Shown: positions 1 through 10,369 of the stretch, piece after piece | How positions within the stretch are numbered: position 1 is the first letter of the stretch | How the letters are laid out: every line of letters begins with the position of its first letter | Origin: Beauveria sp. NWAFU-1 | Lineage: Eukaryota > Ascomycota > Sordariomycetes > Hypocreales > Cordycipitaceae | Direction: 5' to 3' | DNA: 64,000 nucleotides | Assembly: GCA_024472245.1 (NCBI GenBank) | Contig: JANBXD010000006.1 | Span: 1,426,001-1,490,000, forward strand | Translations under genes and position numbers: made by a program | Notes under the pieces: generated by a model | Told to the model about the DNA's origin: nothing | The model's database searches: none | What the model saw: the letters and a program-made list of their open reading frames with translations, nothing else

Positions 1-190
1 CTCTCGCCCGCGCTGCCGAGTCCGAAGCGAATAACACCCTGCAAACCAATCGAGATGATGACACAAGAGTGCTTCAAACCCCTCGAAGGAGCGACTTCTT
101 CCCCGTAGTGCATACTCTTACCGGAGGAACTACTCCGAGAGACTCTGTTGTGACTTTGATGCCAATCTCGACCAGGAAAATTGTAGACAT

Positions 191-1157
191 CTACAGACGG
201 ACTAGACCGTTGCTGAAAACATTGTTCGGACCCTGCTCCTTCTTGGTTTGGCGCATGAATCCCAATTCTCCGCCATAGATGCCCTCGAGGTTGAGGTGGT
301 TGGGATGAGTAAAGAGCAGATACGTGAAGCTTGCGGCAGCATCGACCTTGGCAAGCTCATCTCTAGTTTCCCAGGCCCAGCTACCATGGCTTGCTCGCCT
401 TCATCGGAATCAGCAATGTGCACTATACCCAAAATATCGACAGAGACGTGCGGGGTGCCGCAGGGTGCGACTGCAGAACGCGCACTGACGGCACAGGACG
501 GGTTATCGGCCCGCACGATATGCAGTGAGAAGCCACCGTTGCCCGACGCAGAGATCTTCGCTGCCCGAGCCGCCAATACGGCTATAACTTGCGATGAGAG
601 GTGAGTGGCGGAGACACTGTGGCAGATGCCGCTAACATGCTGTCTTATCACCCTGATCGGGTTGAAACGCGCAAAATGTTCAGCATGGTGGTCGTCTGAA
701 TGGGAGGCGAGAAGCAACTGCGCCGATCTTGGCGGCCCTTGAGCGCGATTCGTCCAGGCCGGACCGTTGAAGATGCAAGACAGCGCGAACACAACACCGG
801 CGTTTGGAAAAGGCATCATGATAGGAAGCATGCAGGGGTTGCTGGGCAAGTCATTTTTGGCCAGATTGTTGTATGCGGTCAACACAGCTGTGACAGTCTT
901 TTCAAGGTCTGAAGACTCAAAGAGGAAGACGCCGCATTGAATCTAGTGAATCGCATCAGGAATCATGTGCTCAATGAATCGACTCATCTTGGACTCGAAG
1001 CTGTCACTCACACCGTCGAGTGAAAGGAAGCAGCGCCGCCGCGAATGGCTTTCAGCAGGCGATCATTAGCTTGAACAAGCTCCCCTTCACGATTGACAAA
1101 CATTGCTCCGACAATCTCCCACTTGGCTGCAATTGCCGATTTGAGAAATGCCTTCAT
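191..1157 (-). pseudogene. FAD-linked (berberine-bridge-type) oxidase, C-terminal half, broken
   Basis: The minus strand reads as the C-terminal half of a PCMH/BBE-type FAD-dependent oxidase, which oxidises small secondary metabolites. An ATG at 1157 opens a segment ending in LLKAIRGG, like the family's (F/L)xALRGGGxNFG motif. Then come a DLEKTVTAVLTAY segment and a PFPNAGVVFALSCIFNG segment. The terminus reads NLEGIYGG...KEQGPNNVFS and stops at 191-193, matching the usual YGxN...L...DPxNVF ending. The frame changes several times (near 1,030, within 560-780 and near 400). A TAG at 944-946 replaces what looks like Trp. The N-terminal FAD-binding half is missing where the RIP block begins. Most damage is indels rather than RIP, so decay is probably independent of the neighbouring repeats. 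Family assignment is from recalled motifs. Confidence 0.65.
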
Positions 1158-1209
1158 GATTACTCGAAAGGAAAAAGAAGCTTACGTATTTTGGCCATGC
1201 CCATAGAGC

Positions 1210-4200
1210 CCAAGTTCTTGACAATAAGTAGTAATTTTAGGCTATATTCCTTTATCTTTATATTAGTAGCCTACTAAGTGTCTTTAATACTATTATTTCA
1301 TTAACTATCTTACCTAGCCGCGCAAGGCAATATATACCCCCATCGACTCGCTAAAGATGCTTAGTTTTCGAGATTAAGGTGTAACTAGGGGCTCTTAGCT
1401 ATATACGAGAATAGTCTATTAAGTATGTTATTAATGACGACTTCCTAGTCGTACCGCATATAGGTTCTAGGTTTTACTATTATAGGGAATCCCCTTTTCT
1501 AGACCTATTAGCGTAAGAAGATGCCCTAACCTAGCCTATTAAACGTTAAGACGGCATAGCTATATCGCCGCGCACTAGTAGTAATATAGAAATATAGCTC
1601 CTCCTATATAGAGTTAATCCCCCCTTACTTTTATAATAACTAGAATAGGATTCTTTAAACTAGCCTTATATAAGAGTATAAATAGGTAAGTAGGTAATAT
1701 TATATCTTTATTATATAGGATCTCTAGGTATAAGACCTTGCCTCCTTATTTATTAGGGTCCTCTAGTAATTAGAACTTATATTAGAAGTTTAATATATTA
1801 TACTTAAGGGTTTTTAATAGCTATAGGTCCTTTAGAGTATAGTATAGTATATACTCAGTAGTATATAGGTAGTTACCTAACTAGATCTATACCTATTAAC
1901 TTACTTTATAATTACCCCGCCTATTAGTATTAACTATTACCTTTTCTACTTTAGCTATAATATCTACCTAGGAGCGAAACTAGTATTCCGCGTTACTAAG
2001 GTAAGTGCTTCTAGGCATTTGCTAATATTATATCCCTTAAATGGAGCTGTCTTAATAAGACGGAGGAACTTGAAGTGAAAGAACTAAGACTTAAAGAAGG
2101 TGTATATTTTGTGACTAAATGAATGAATGTGCGTAGATATATTCTAAGCGCCTTTTTCCTGTCGCGCTACGAACATGTATTAGAATTGATTAATGATAAG
2201 AAAATTTAATAATCTTATTACTATTACTTAGAGACCCGGCTTTGGATTTGGAATCGGCGCGTTCGGACTTCGGCGTTGTGGCTCCCTATGCCCCGGCTAG
2301 TCGGCGTTCTCCTTACCTATAACTACATAAAACTCTATAAATTAGATGTTAGTAATAAGTTTCTTTTATTATAAAACTAGAAAAGAGTTATATAAAACCT
2401 AAGTCTCTTTTATTTTATTTTAAATATTTATTATTTATATAATTAGCTTAGCTATTATTTTAATAATAACCTAGCTAAAGCCTATTACTATTATTAGTAG
2501 TTCTTATAGATTTCCTAAAGGTATATTTACTTCTTTAAAACTCTAGGATCTTCTATAGACACTATAGGAGCTTCTAAGATATTAAATAATTAATTTAATT
2601 CTAATAGCTTTTATTATCCTAATAGAGTATACTATAGTAGCTTAAATATAAAAGTATCTTACCTCCTTAAAAAAAGATATCTATGTCCTTAATATATTAT
2701 TCTTTATTATAAATACTTAAGAAGTAGAAGCTATAGACCTATAATATAGAATATTACTAGAAATAATATATAGGGGTATAGAGAATATTAGAGCTTTAGT
2801 TTAGGGGCTTTAGTATTCTTAGATAAGTATATATATTAGCTTAATAACTAATAACTATTATAATATATATCTATAAGATATAGAAATAATATTAAAATAT
2901 AGTAGAATAGGTATTACTTAGAGAATTTTTAGTTATTAAGTATTATACCTTTTTAACTAGAAGGGTCCTAATATAACTATTAATATAGCCTACTTATTAT
3001 CCCTAGTTATAGTATATCTTACTATATAGAGCTTATATAGTAGTAAGACTTTAGTTATATTAGTAGTAAAAGTAAACCTAATCTTTAGTCCTAAGATATA
3101 TATATAATTAAATCTAAGCTAAATATACTTTCTCTAAATAGGTAATCCTATATATAAGATTATAATATAAATAGGTATAGTTATAGAGAGGGAGTAGTAG
3201 TTATTATACTTAAGATACTTTCTAATATACTTAATAATAGTAACTTAATTAAATATATTATTTAGGAAACTAGTATTAATTAAGATAGAAGGAATCTTAG
3301 TATTATAATACTAAGCCCCTAAAGCTAAGAAGCCCTTATCTATAATACCTATTATTATATAGGTTTAGACTTAATAAAGAAGAATAACTAGCCCTAATTC
3401 TTTAAAGCCTATAGAACTAGAACCCCTATTAGAGATCCTCTAGAAGCTAAAGCTATTAATATAGCCTTCTTTAATAATAACGCTACTATTATACTAAAGA
3501 GTAATACCTTCTACGTTAGTAGTATTAAAACTAATATTAGTTACCTAGAGGGTACTATAAGGATTACTAGACTAATTAAAATATAATTAGCCTTATAATA
3601 TAGAATTATACCTCTAAATCCTTATCTAGAGTAGTTAAACCTAAAAATTATACCTTTTATAAAGTATCTATATATACTAATAGTAGTAGTACTATAGCTA
3701 GAGGTTACTAGTTCCTCTATATAAAGGGCTAGTATTAATAGTTTTAGGTTTAATAGAACTAATGCCTATACTATTCTTAAAAGCTTTAAAGATAGCTAAA
3801 AGAAGGGTAAAGTTTATTTTATATTATCTAATCTACTTACCCCCTTTATCTTCTTTATTAATTCTTAGTCTTCCCTCTTAGCTCTTTTAAAGGCGTTTAC
3901 TAGAGAACTTATTAATACTAGACTTAAAGTATAATATACTTAATTTAATATAGACTTTATAGTCTAAGTATATAGTGCTATTATATATTAAGGTTTTTAT
4001 ATATTATTAAATCTCTAAGTACTATTAGCTAGTATAGGTATAATAACTAAAGATAGTAAGAAGGTAAAGTTACTAGTACTAGGTATATAAATACTACTTA
4101 AGAGTACTAATAATAAACCTAAAATTCTAGCTATAATTACTAGCTAAGGAGCTTAATAGCTAGCTATAGGTACTAAACTATTATATACTTTAAAGATTTT

Positions 4201-4246
4201 TATATAAACTATTAATAAGCTATAAGATTCTCTTAGCTACTTATTA
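1210..4246. repeat. RIP-degraded repeat block, class unresolved
   Basis: About 3 kb with almost no CA or TG, very high TA and stops in all frames. CG-containing words survive at 1,300-1,600. A less mutated patch at about 2,030-2,320 includes a GC-rich stretch near 2,230-2,300 and looks like the end of some element. I found no matching terminal repeat or clear transposase or reverse-transcriptase motif on either strand. No gene is supported. Confidence 0.6.
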
Positions 4247-4295
4247 ACGTCGACCACCTACTTGTAGGCCACACCTATATTTGGGCCACCTAACC
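4247..4295 (+). repeat. Left terminal inverted repeat of the 4.2-kb Pogo element
   Basis: 49 bp, starting ACGTCGACCACCTACTTGTA, preceded by TA. It pairs with 6039-6087 with about six differences, all C/T or G/A, so the original ends were probably identical before RIP. Confidence 0.88.
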
Positions 4296-4739
4296 TTGCC
4301 CCTTAATACCGATAAACCTTTATTACTAGAAGTATATTTTCTTATATAAAATAAAATGTATTATTATTATTTTTTAACTACTATATTATTATAAGTTAAT
4401 ATATAAAATAAGACCTTTAAAATACTATATAAGACATTATTAGTAGTATAAGTATATAAAAGGTAATAACTTACTAGTTTATTTTATAAATAACTATTTA
4501 GTATTAAATAAATAGTAATATATTATAAAAGGAGGTATTTAAATTAATATAATAACTTCTAGTAATATAAGAATTATACTTAGTTTCCTAAATCCTAGCT
4601 TAAGATTATCTTAATAACCCTTCTACTTATAAATAGGTCTAGAAGATTATATTAAGTCTCTACTAATATAATAGTAATAATTATAATATTAAAAAGAATT
4701 AGTTATAAGACTTCTTAAAGTATAACCTAGAGATTAAAA

Positions 4740-5430
4740 CCCTTAGAGGTAAGTACTTTAATTTTAAGTATCTAAATAGAGCTTTAACTTATATTATTTA
4801 GAGTTTCTTTAAGCTTCTTATTATTAAAAAAATTAATAATATCCCCCCTTATAACTAATATAATATAGATAAAATAAGACTTATAATAAGGCTCTAAGAG
4901 AATAGCCTAATACTAGGATTATTATAGAAGAGAATTACCCTAAAGAGATAGTCTAGCTAGTATTATTAGAGTATAATTTTTAAGTATATCTTAGCTATAA
5001 GGAAGAAGCTAAATCTACTAGTACTTTTTAAGAAAAAGAATATTTAATAATAGTAGTTTTTTAATAAATTAAGACCCTTCTAGAACTAGTATTTTTAGGC
5101 TACTTTAAGAGGCTAAATAAATAATATTATTATTATTTATTAGCTTAAGATAATTTTTATTTTTAAGATAAAGCTAATAAGACTATTTAAGTAAAGACTT
5201 ATTACTATTAATAGTTATAGAAGCTATTATATTAATAAATTCTTATATAAATATTATTATAATAATATATACCTTTTTTTCCTATTAACTTATAGCTCTT
5301 ATATTCTTTAACCTCTTAATATAGCTATTTTTAGTATTATTAAAAGAAGTTATAAAAATAAGCTTAGAAAATACCCTCTTAAAACTATATCTTTACTTAT
5401 TAGAAAAATAATCTTTTTTTAGTATTACTC
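4740..5430 (+). pseudogene. Pogo/Fot1 DDE transposase relic
   Basis: Reading RIP stops through, 4838-4885 gives IPPYN, stop, YNIDKIRL, which matches the PxNxYNxDExG block carrying the first catalytic Asp of pogo-type DDE transposases. The Asp codon survives; the Glu now reads Lys by a G-to-A change. At about 5,196-5,235 an LLLIVNSYRSHY segment matches the family LLLVDGHxSH block, its Asp now Asn. About 5,275-5,350 reads like LPPxSSxxLQPLDI..F..LKRxY, the hallmark stretch before the third acidic residue. The order and spacing of three family blocks make the call strong. No ORF longer than a few dozen codons remains, so the copy cannot make transposase. Confidence 0.82.
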
Positions 5431-6038
5431 TATTACTAGAGAGGCTAGAATAATAGAAAATAATATTTATATAGGCTAATAAATATTAAGATTATAGCTA
5501 GTTTATATAATATATCTAATAATAAGTAAACTTCTACTTTAGTTAGCTCTAATAATATTAGAAATAATATTTCTATAGCTAAAAAGAGTACTTAAAAAAG
5601 GCTATCCTTAGTATAATATACTTATTAAAAAAAAGAATATTTACTACCTACTTTCTAAAAATATAAAGCTATTAGCTAATAAGTATTTAATTTAGCTAAT
5701 ATAATAGAAGATTAAGAAGTAATTTAATATCTAATAAGCCTAAATATCCCTTATAGAAGACTAAATTTAGTAACTTAAAGATAATATTATTATTTTAAAG
5801 CTAAAAAAATATTAAATAGTTATTATAAACCTAAATAAATTATTTATTTAAGTTATTAAAGTTTAAAATATATACTAATAGCTTAATAAGTAATTAACTA
5901 GAATTTCTATATAACTAATTATTAATCTATTAATAGATTAATTCTCTAGCTTCTAGGCTATTTAGTAATATATTATTTTTATAATCTTAATTTTATTTAT
6001 ATTTATTATAAAGCTTTTTCCTAATGCGTTATTTTGGT

Positions 6039-6087
6039 GGTTAGGTGGCCTAAATGTGGGTGTGGCCTATAAGTGGGTGGTCGACGT
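6039..6087 (-). repeat. Right terminal inverted repeat of the 4.2-kb Pogo element
   Basis: Reverse complement starts ACGTCGACCACCCACTTATA and is followed by TA at 6088-6089. It is less mutated than the left copy and still holds TGTGGCC and GTGGTCGAC words. Confidence 0.88.
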
Positions 6088-6601
6088 TAGATAGACTAAT
6101 ATAGTATATTAGAGATAAATTAACCTATACTAAGTAAGAGTTAGGAATCTATTTAGTAGAGATATCTTAGCCCCTATATACTATAGTTTAGATTAGCCTT
6201 ATAAACCTACTTAATAGTATGGGTATCTATCTTTTTGCTGTGGTTGGCTGCTCTTCTAGGGAGATTAGAGCTACGGACGCCGCTAGTGTTATTTTAGCTC
6301 GCGATGTAATTCGAATTCCATACTATCGAGGTGTCTATGTGGAGAGTTCAGCAGGAAGTGGCAGTATGATGGCGGTGGGTATCTCATCAAGGGCTAAGAG
6401 TATGCCAGTCTTAGTCGGGGCCTTAGTCAAGCTTATTCATAGATTTCTAGAGGTCACTATACTGCGTTCTCTACTCGATGTATTTAGATGGTAGCATGTA
6501 ATGCTAACCTCGACAGCATGCGTACCTTGTTATGAATGCAAGTAGCACCACACGTAGAAAGAGACTAGGAGCTAGTTGAAAATTTCTTCCATCACCGTGA
6601 T
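6088..6601. other. RIP block edge, then unmutated intergenic DNA
   Basis: 6088-6215 is RIP-mutated. From about 6,219 base composition is normal. A plus-strand frame (6219-6494, 91 codons) starts exactly at the boundary. Its product shows no motif I recognise, and the minus strand has a similarly open but stop-containing frame. It may be the edge of a lost gene. The rest is the 3' flank of the dehydrogenase gene. Confidence 0.5.
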
Positions 6602-7541
6602 CTACTCGGCGTCAGTACTCCTAGCAAATTCAACCCATTTGGGGTCCTCATATAGCTGCTTATAATCTGAGAGCTTCTTTGTAATCCCACGATGGGCATC
6701 AGAGCCTACCACCATGCGCAGTGGCGGGCTTTCCATCGTCGCGAGTTCCCAAAATGCCCTGGCGGCTTTTGTAGGATCCCCAAGTTGCCCTGTCGACATC
6801 TTCTTCATCTCTGTCTTTGCGTTAATATGATCATAAGCCGGGTCCTTGTTCTCTTCAAACTGCATGTTTTGTGTGCCCCAATTAGTTTTGAAGTATCCGG
6901 GTTCGATGCAGGTAAGGTGAATGTTCCATTCTGACTTTAGCTCTTGGCTCACCGCCTCCGTGAAGCCCTCGACAGCCCACTTGCTTGCACAATACAGGCT
7001 GAATGTCTTAGCCCCGCGTTGTCCGCCAATGGAAGAGACCTGCAGTATCCGACCCCCGATGGGGTTGTTGCGCAGGCGAAGGACCCTAAGTGCAGTGCGA
7101 GTGACATTGACGACGCCGAAGAAATTAACTTCCATTTGAGCCCGGGCTTGACGGTCGGAGATAGATTCGAATTCTCCGCTCAATCCATATCCGGCATTAT
7201 TCACGACAACATCAATGCGACCGAAATGGTGAAACGCTTTGTCGAATGCGCTATCAACAGAGCTAAACGAATTTACTATCAGCAAATTACGATGCGGTAT
7301 AGGGAGCCCAGCTGACAACATGAGATGGCAGTGCAAGCCGCAAAACTCATCGCACTTACCGTTGGTCGGTGACGTCACAGTCAAGGGCAAGAAAATTATC
7401 CTTGCCCGTGTTGCTAAACTTTAATTTTGCAGAATTTCGAGCGGTAGCGACTACAGCATCGCCTTCCTCGAGCACTGTTTTGACCAACTCTTGGCCAAAG
7501 CCACTTGAAGTGCCGGTAATAAAGAAAATTCGACGAGACAT
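6602..7541 (-). CDS. Classical short-chain dehydrogenase/reductase (SDR), one intron, intact
   Basis: NAD(P)-dependent oxidoreductase, probably cytosolic; substrate unknown. Two exons on the minus strand, 7541-7360 and 7262-6602, join across a 97-nt intron (7359-7263; donor GTAAGT, acceptor TTTAG) to give 280 residues, normal for the family. Visible motifs: TGTSSGFG (9-16, cofactor loop), Arg35 after strand 2 (suggesting NADP preference), DCDV (54-57), NNAG (82-85), catalytic Asn107, Ser138, Tyr151 and Lys155 in YCASK. EPGYFKTN follows the active site and matches the PGxxxT segment. The start is the ATG directly before RRIFFITG. All four catalytic positions are present and no RIP damage is seen. 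Transcribed divergently from the GFA gene at 8372. Small-molecule or secondary-metabolite chemistry is plausible but not shown. Confidence 0.92.
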
Positions 7542-7614
7542 GGTAAATATGTGGGGCAGTGTTCAAGGCAGTGAGACAGTGAGTATTGGCTCCGTTGACC
7601 TTTACAGCTGGATA

Positions 7615-7705
7615 GGACGACTTTATACCTGGTAGCGTAAAAGTAAAGCCGATAGAGGACGACTTTATACCTGGTAGCGTAAAAGTAAAGCCGATAGAGG
7701 ACGAC
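7615..7705. repeat. 42-bp perfect tandem duplication in the promoter
   Basis: Units 7615-7656 and 7657-7698 are identical, followed by 7 bp of a third unit (GGACGAC). It lies 74 bp upstream of the SDR start codon. Each unit contains TTTATACCTGGTAGCG and AAAGTAAAGCC words. Confidence 0.93.
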
Positions 7706-7930
7706 ACAATAAGCGTCCGCGTCTAGAGTTTTTAGTTGAATAAAGCTTATCGTTATGACCGGAGCGGGGGCGTCTCATGTACTGTGCGACGGCAAAGGCG
7801 GACGCCGACTATCTTGCGAGTGGATATGATCGCCTGTAATACGATGTAAGCGAGGGGCTTCGATGTGGGACAATTGGGAAAACAGTGAATTGGACACTTT
7901 ATTATCAAACTTCGTGTTACGCGGCTGCCT

Positions 7931-8044
7931 TCGGGCAGCTATCTGGCTCCGTCGGACTCTTGGTCTATGACCACTGTAGACAGACTCGGGCAGCTATCTG
8001 GCTCCGTCGGACTCTTGGTCCATGACCACTGTAGACAGACTCGG
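7931..8044. repeat. 55-bp tandem duplication in the promoter
   Basis: Units 7931-7985 and 7986-8040 differ at one base (GGTCTATG versus GGTCCATG), then 4 bp of a third. Starts TCGGGCAGCTATCTGGCTCC. It is unrelated in sequence to the 42-bp repeat 230 bp away. Confidence 0.93.
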
Positions 8045-8371
8045 AGTGAGTCAACGCAACAGTTCCGAACTTCCATCTAGGATGCCTACCACACTTTCCG
8101 CCACATTCGGCTATAAGAGGGAGCCCTTACACACGAGTCGAGACTGACCGTCTAGCCCGGCCTCGAATCCTGGAATGAAATTTAATATCTAATGGAGTCA
8201 GGAGAGCTGCAAGCCTCCAACGGAGATTTCCCGTTACGTCACCAGCCTATGGCCCGAGCCCTTAATAAAAGGGTACGGTCCTTTCTTTACTCAATCCTTC
8301 CGCCACTAAGAAGTCTTTTGTCTCGCTGCACTGAGATTAGCACCCCCTGACTTTTCAAGATTTTGGAAGAA

Positions 8372-8908
8372 ATGTCGTCGGGAACCTCCATTGAGGGAGC
8401 CTGTAATTGCGGAAGAGTCTTGGTCACCATTCCGCAAACTTCTCTCCCACAGTCAAGCATGGCTTGCCATTGTCGTAACTGTAAGTCTTCATCAGGCTCG
8501 CTGTAAGTGTTTTCTTAACTTTCCACTGCAACCCTTCGGCATCACTGATACGAGAAGATTCTCCTTGAATATGGCCATTCCAACCAAAGACGTGACGATC
8601 AGTGGAAATCCAAATAGCTACCTAGAAAAAGAGTGTGCATCAGGCAACCATATGAACCGATATTTCTGTCCGACATGTGGGTCGTAAGTACCAATCCTGT
8701 TTTAAACAGTGCTTTTGAACTATCTGGAAATATTGACGGATACAGTGCTATCATGTCGGTTGTCTCCGAGAACCCGAGTATGGCATACGTGAAGACAGGT
8801 TTACTGGCTAAGTCAAGTATAGCACTACCTCCTCCTAAGGTAGAAGCCTGGTGGCGGCGGGCAGAGACATGGGAGAAGTCCTTTTCGGATTGTCATCTTG
8901 TGGAATAA
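8372..8908 (+). CDS. GFA / CENP-V domain zinc protein, two introns, intact
   Basis: Small zinc-binding protein of the glutathione-dependent formaldehyde-activating (GFA) superfamily. Most fungal members have no proven substrate, so an enzyme name is not justified. Exons 8372-8502, 8558-8683 and 8746-8908 (introns of 55 and 62 nt, both with GTAAGT donors) give 139 residues, a normal length. Zinc ligands are complete: Cys11-x-Cys13, Cys32-His-Cys34-x2-Cys37 and Cys81-x2-Cys84 in FCPTCGS. The C-terminal part has the usual AYVKTG strand and a WW near residue 120. Without splicing, the frame breaks after CGS; the second intron restores the GFA-like continuation. The stop lies only 20 bp before an LTR, so the mRNA 3' end is probably supplied by that insertion. 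Divergent from the SDR gene. Confidence 0.85.
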
Positions 8909-8928
8909 GTGAGAGAGGAATAATAGTG

Positions 8929-9329
8929 TGTCGGTCGCTTTGACCCTTGCTGGATGCCGAGGATCAGCAAGACAGATAAAAGGACAGCTCTCCTCCATAG
9001 CTTTTATAAAAACAACTTTTTTCGCCTTTTTTATCTTAATTTCTATTATTTGCCTTGCGATCAGGAGCCCTTGAGCGGCCACTCTTGATTTCTGACGATG
9101 TCTTCTTCTACATTGACTCTTTAAATTCTGCTACGACACTTTAATTACCCCTTTTTCGACAAGTTATAATTCCACGTATACGATGGTCCTGATTAGGAGA
9201 CGATAATCCTATCGAATGCACACACAAACCCTTAGAGGGACGATATTATCAAAGTATTGCGAACGACCTGACGACCTTGTGTGTGGTATCTCATGCTGTG
9301 TGCTTTTGCAGTTCTCCCCGAACATCACA
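8929..9329 (+). mobile_element. Unmutated solo LTR of the 12.7-kb gypsy family
   Basis: About 401 bp, TGTCGGTCGC at the left to AACATCACA at the right, flanked on both sides by ATAGTG (8923-8928, 9330-9335). If the preceding G belongs to the LTR, the duplication is ATAGT. Two RIP-mutated versions at 12714-13117 and 24692-25417 form the ends of a full gypsy element, which shows that this is an LTR. This copy keeps CA and TG throughout and was not RIP-mutated. Orientation follows the full element. Confidence 0.87.
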
Positions 9330-9335
9330 ATAGTG

Positions 9336-9780
9336 AGGATATATAATCCAAAATAGGCTGACGGGCTTGTGAATTCAGTCATGTCAATAGAACCAATAGT
9401 GTGATAAGGGCACCGACCCATCGACTGTAGTAATTTTTAGCTATTCCTGACAATCTTTCGCAGACCGTTTAATTCCACTAAATTGTAGATCTCATCACCT
9501 GAACATTTATATCTGTCCCTCCCTCAACTGACAAACCTTCAAGCTACCTAAAGCCTTTTATTTCCACTTTCAACAATTGCCATTGAAAACAGAACGGCTC
9601 ACATTACCTAAAATTACCCGATGTGTAGAAAGTATCCTTACTAATTCGCCTATGATCTTTGCCACTTAGGTTCTTGGGAAATTGAACCGGAATTTCCACT
9701 AGCTAATGGCGTACTGGAGACTAGTAGCGTCATTTGAACAAAAGCATAGATAGGAGTCCGACCTTAGCAAATAATCGTCT
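9336..9780. other. Unmutated intergenic DNA
   Basis: Normal base composition up to about 9,780, where RIP-type sequence begins abruptly. No coding frame, RNA gene or repeat is supported here. Confidence 0.6.
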
Positions 9781-10369
9781 TTATCACCCTCATATTATAA
9801 ATAGCCTTTATAAGTTATTAGACTAGAGAGTTCCCCTATATAGTATAATAAGTTTACTATCAGTTAGTTTTATAAACTCTCCCCTATAAATATTTTTCTA
9901 CTTTTATAGCTATTAGTAGCTATTAGTAGTAACGTTCTTCTAAGTATAATAACCTATAGTTTTAATAGCTATATACTAGTATAGCTTTAGTAGTTACTAG
10001 AAGGATAACTTTAGAGAGTTATATTCCTCTTAAGCTATAAGTTATAATATATAAGTCCTTTAAGAGTTCTTATTTAAAGACTAAAGAGATATTTAATACT
10101 TCTTATATATCTATCTAGTTATTAAAGGGCTTTTAGAGTTATAAGTCTTAGAATATAAGTTTCTTTTTAAAGTATTTTTTAGTTAAGAAGTCTTAGAATT
10201 ATAAGAAAAAGACTAGTTATTTTATAACCTCTAATAATAATAATACTAGTTTATATATATTTAAAAAACTTAGAAAATAACTAATAGCTATTAGTTCTTA
10301 TTATCTTAGAGTTAAACTTTATCTTTATTATTAGAATATTATTAAATATAAAATTAATAAGTATAAGTA
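9781..10369. repeat. RIP-degraded repeat, class unresolved
   Basis: AT-rich, nearly free of CA, TG and CG. It immediately precedes the TA target of the next Pogo element. No terminal repeat or coding motif was recognised. Confidence 0.5.

Larger units (their letters stand above)
4247..6087 (+). mobile_element. Complete Fot1/Pogo (Tc1-mariner superfamily) DNA transposon, RIP-inactivated
   Basis: The 1,841-bp element is bounded by 49-bp inverted repeats (4247-4295 and 6039-6087). They begin ACGTCGACCACC and differ only at transition sites. It is flanked by TA on both sides (4245-4246, 6088-6089), the target duplication expected of Tc1/mariner elements. Size and TIR length fit fungal Fot1/Pot2-type elements, which are known to be about 1.9 kb. 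The interior is heavily RIP-mutated and encodes a recognisable but dead transposase on the plus strand. Confidence 0.88.
7542..8371. promoter_or_regulatory. Shared divergent promoter between the SDR and GFA genes
   Basis: 830 bp of unmutated DNA separates two start codons pointing away from each other, so it must hold both promoters. It contains a 42-bp and a 55-bp tandem duplication, a CRE/ATF-like TTACGTCA at 8234-8241 and a TATA-like TTAATAAAA at 8262-8270, about 100 bp before the GFA start. Regulatory roles are inferred from position only. Confidence 0.5.

Noticed and set aside
3..281. Plus-strand frame open from the left edge
   Set aside because: No recognisable motif and it overlaps the oxidase C-terminus on the other strand, which has family support.
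202..885. 227-codon minus-strand ORF as an intact gene
   Set aside because: It mixes segments in and out of the oxidase frame; the true C-terminus lies in another frame ending at 191, so it is a pseudogene.
1210..4246. Copia element on the minus strand
   Set aside because: Long semi-open frames exist after stop masking, but no convincing integrase or reverse-transcriptase box could be identified.
8825..9421. Minus-strand ORFs of 85 and 70 codons
   Set aside because: They run across the GFA 3' exon and the solo LTR; no coding signature.
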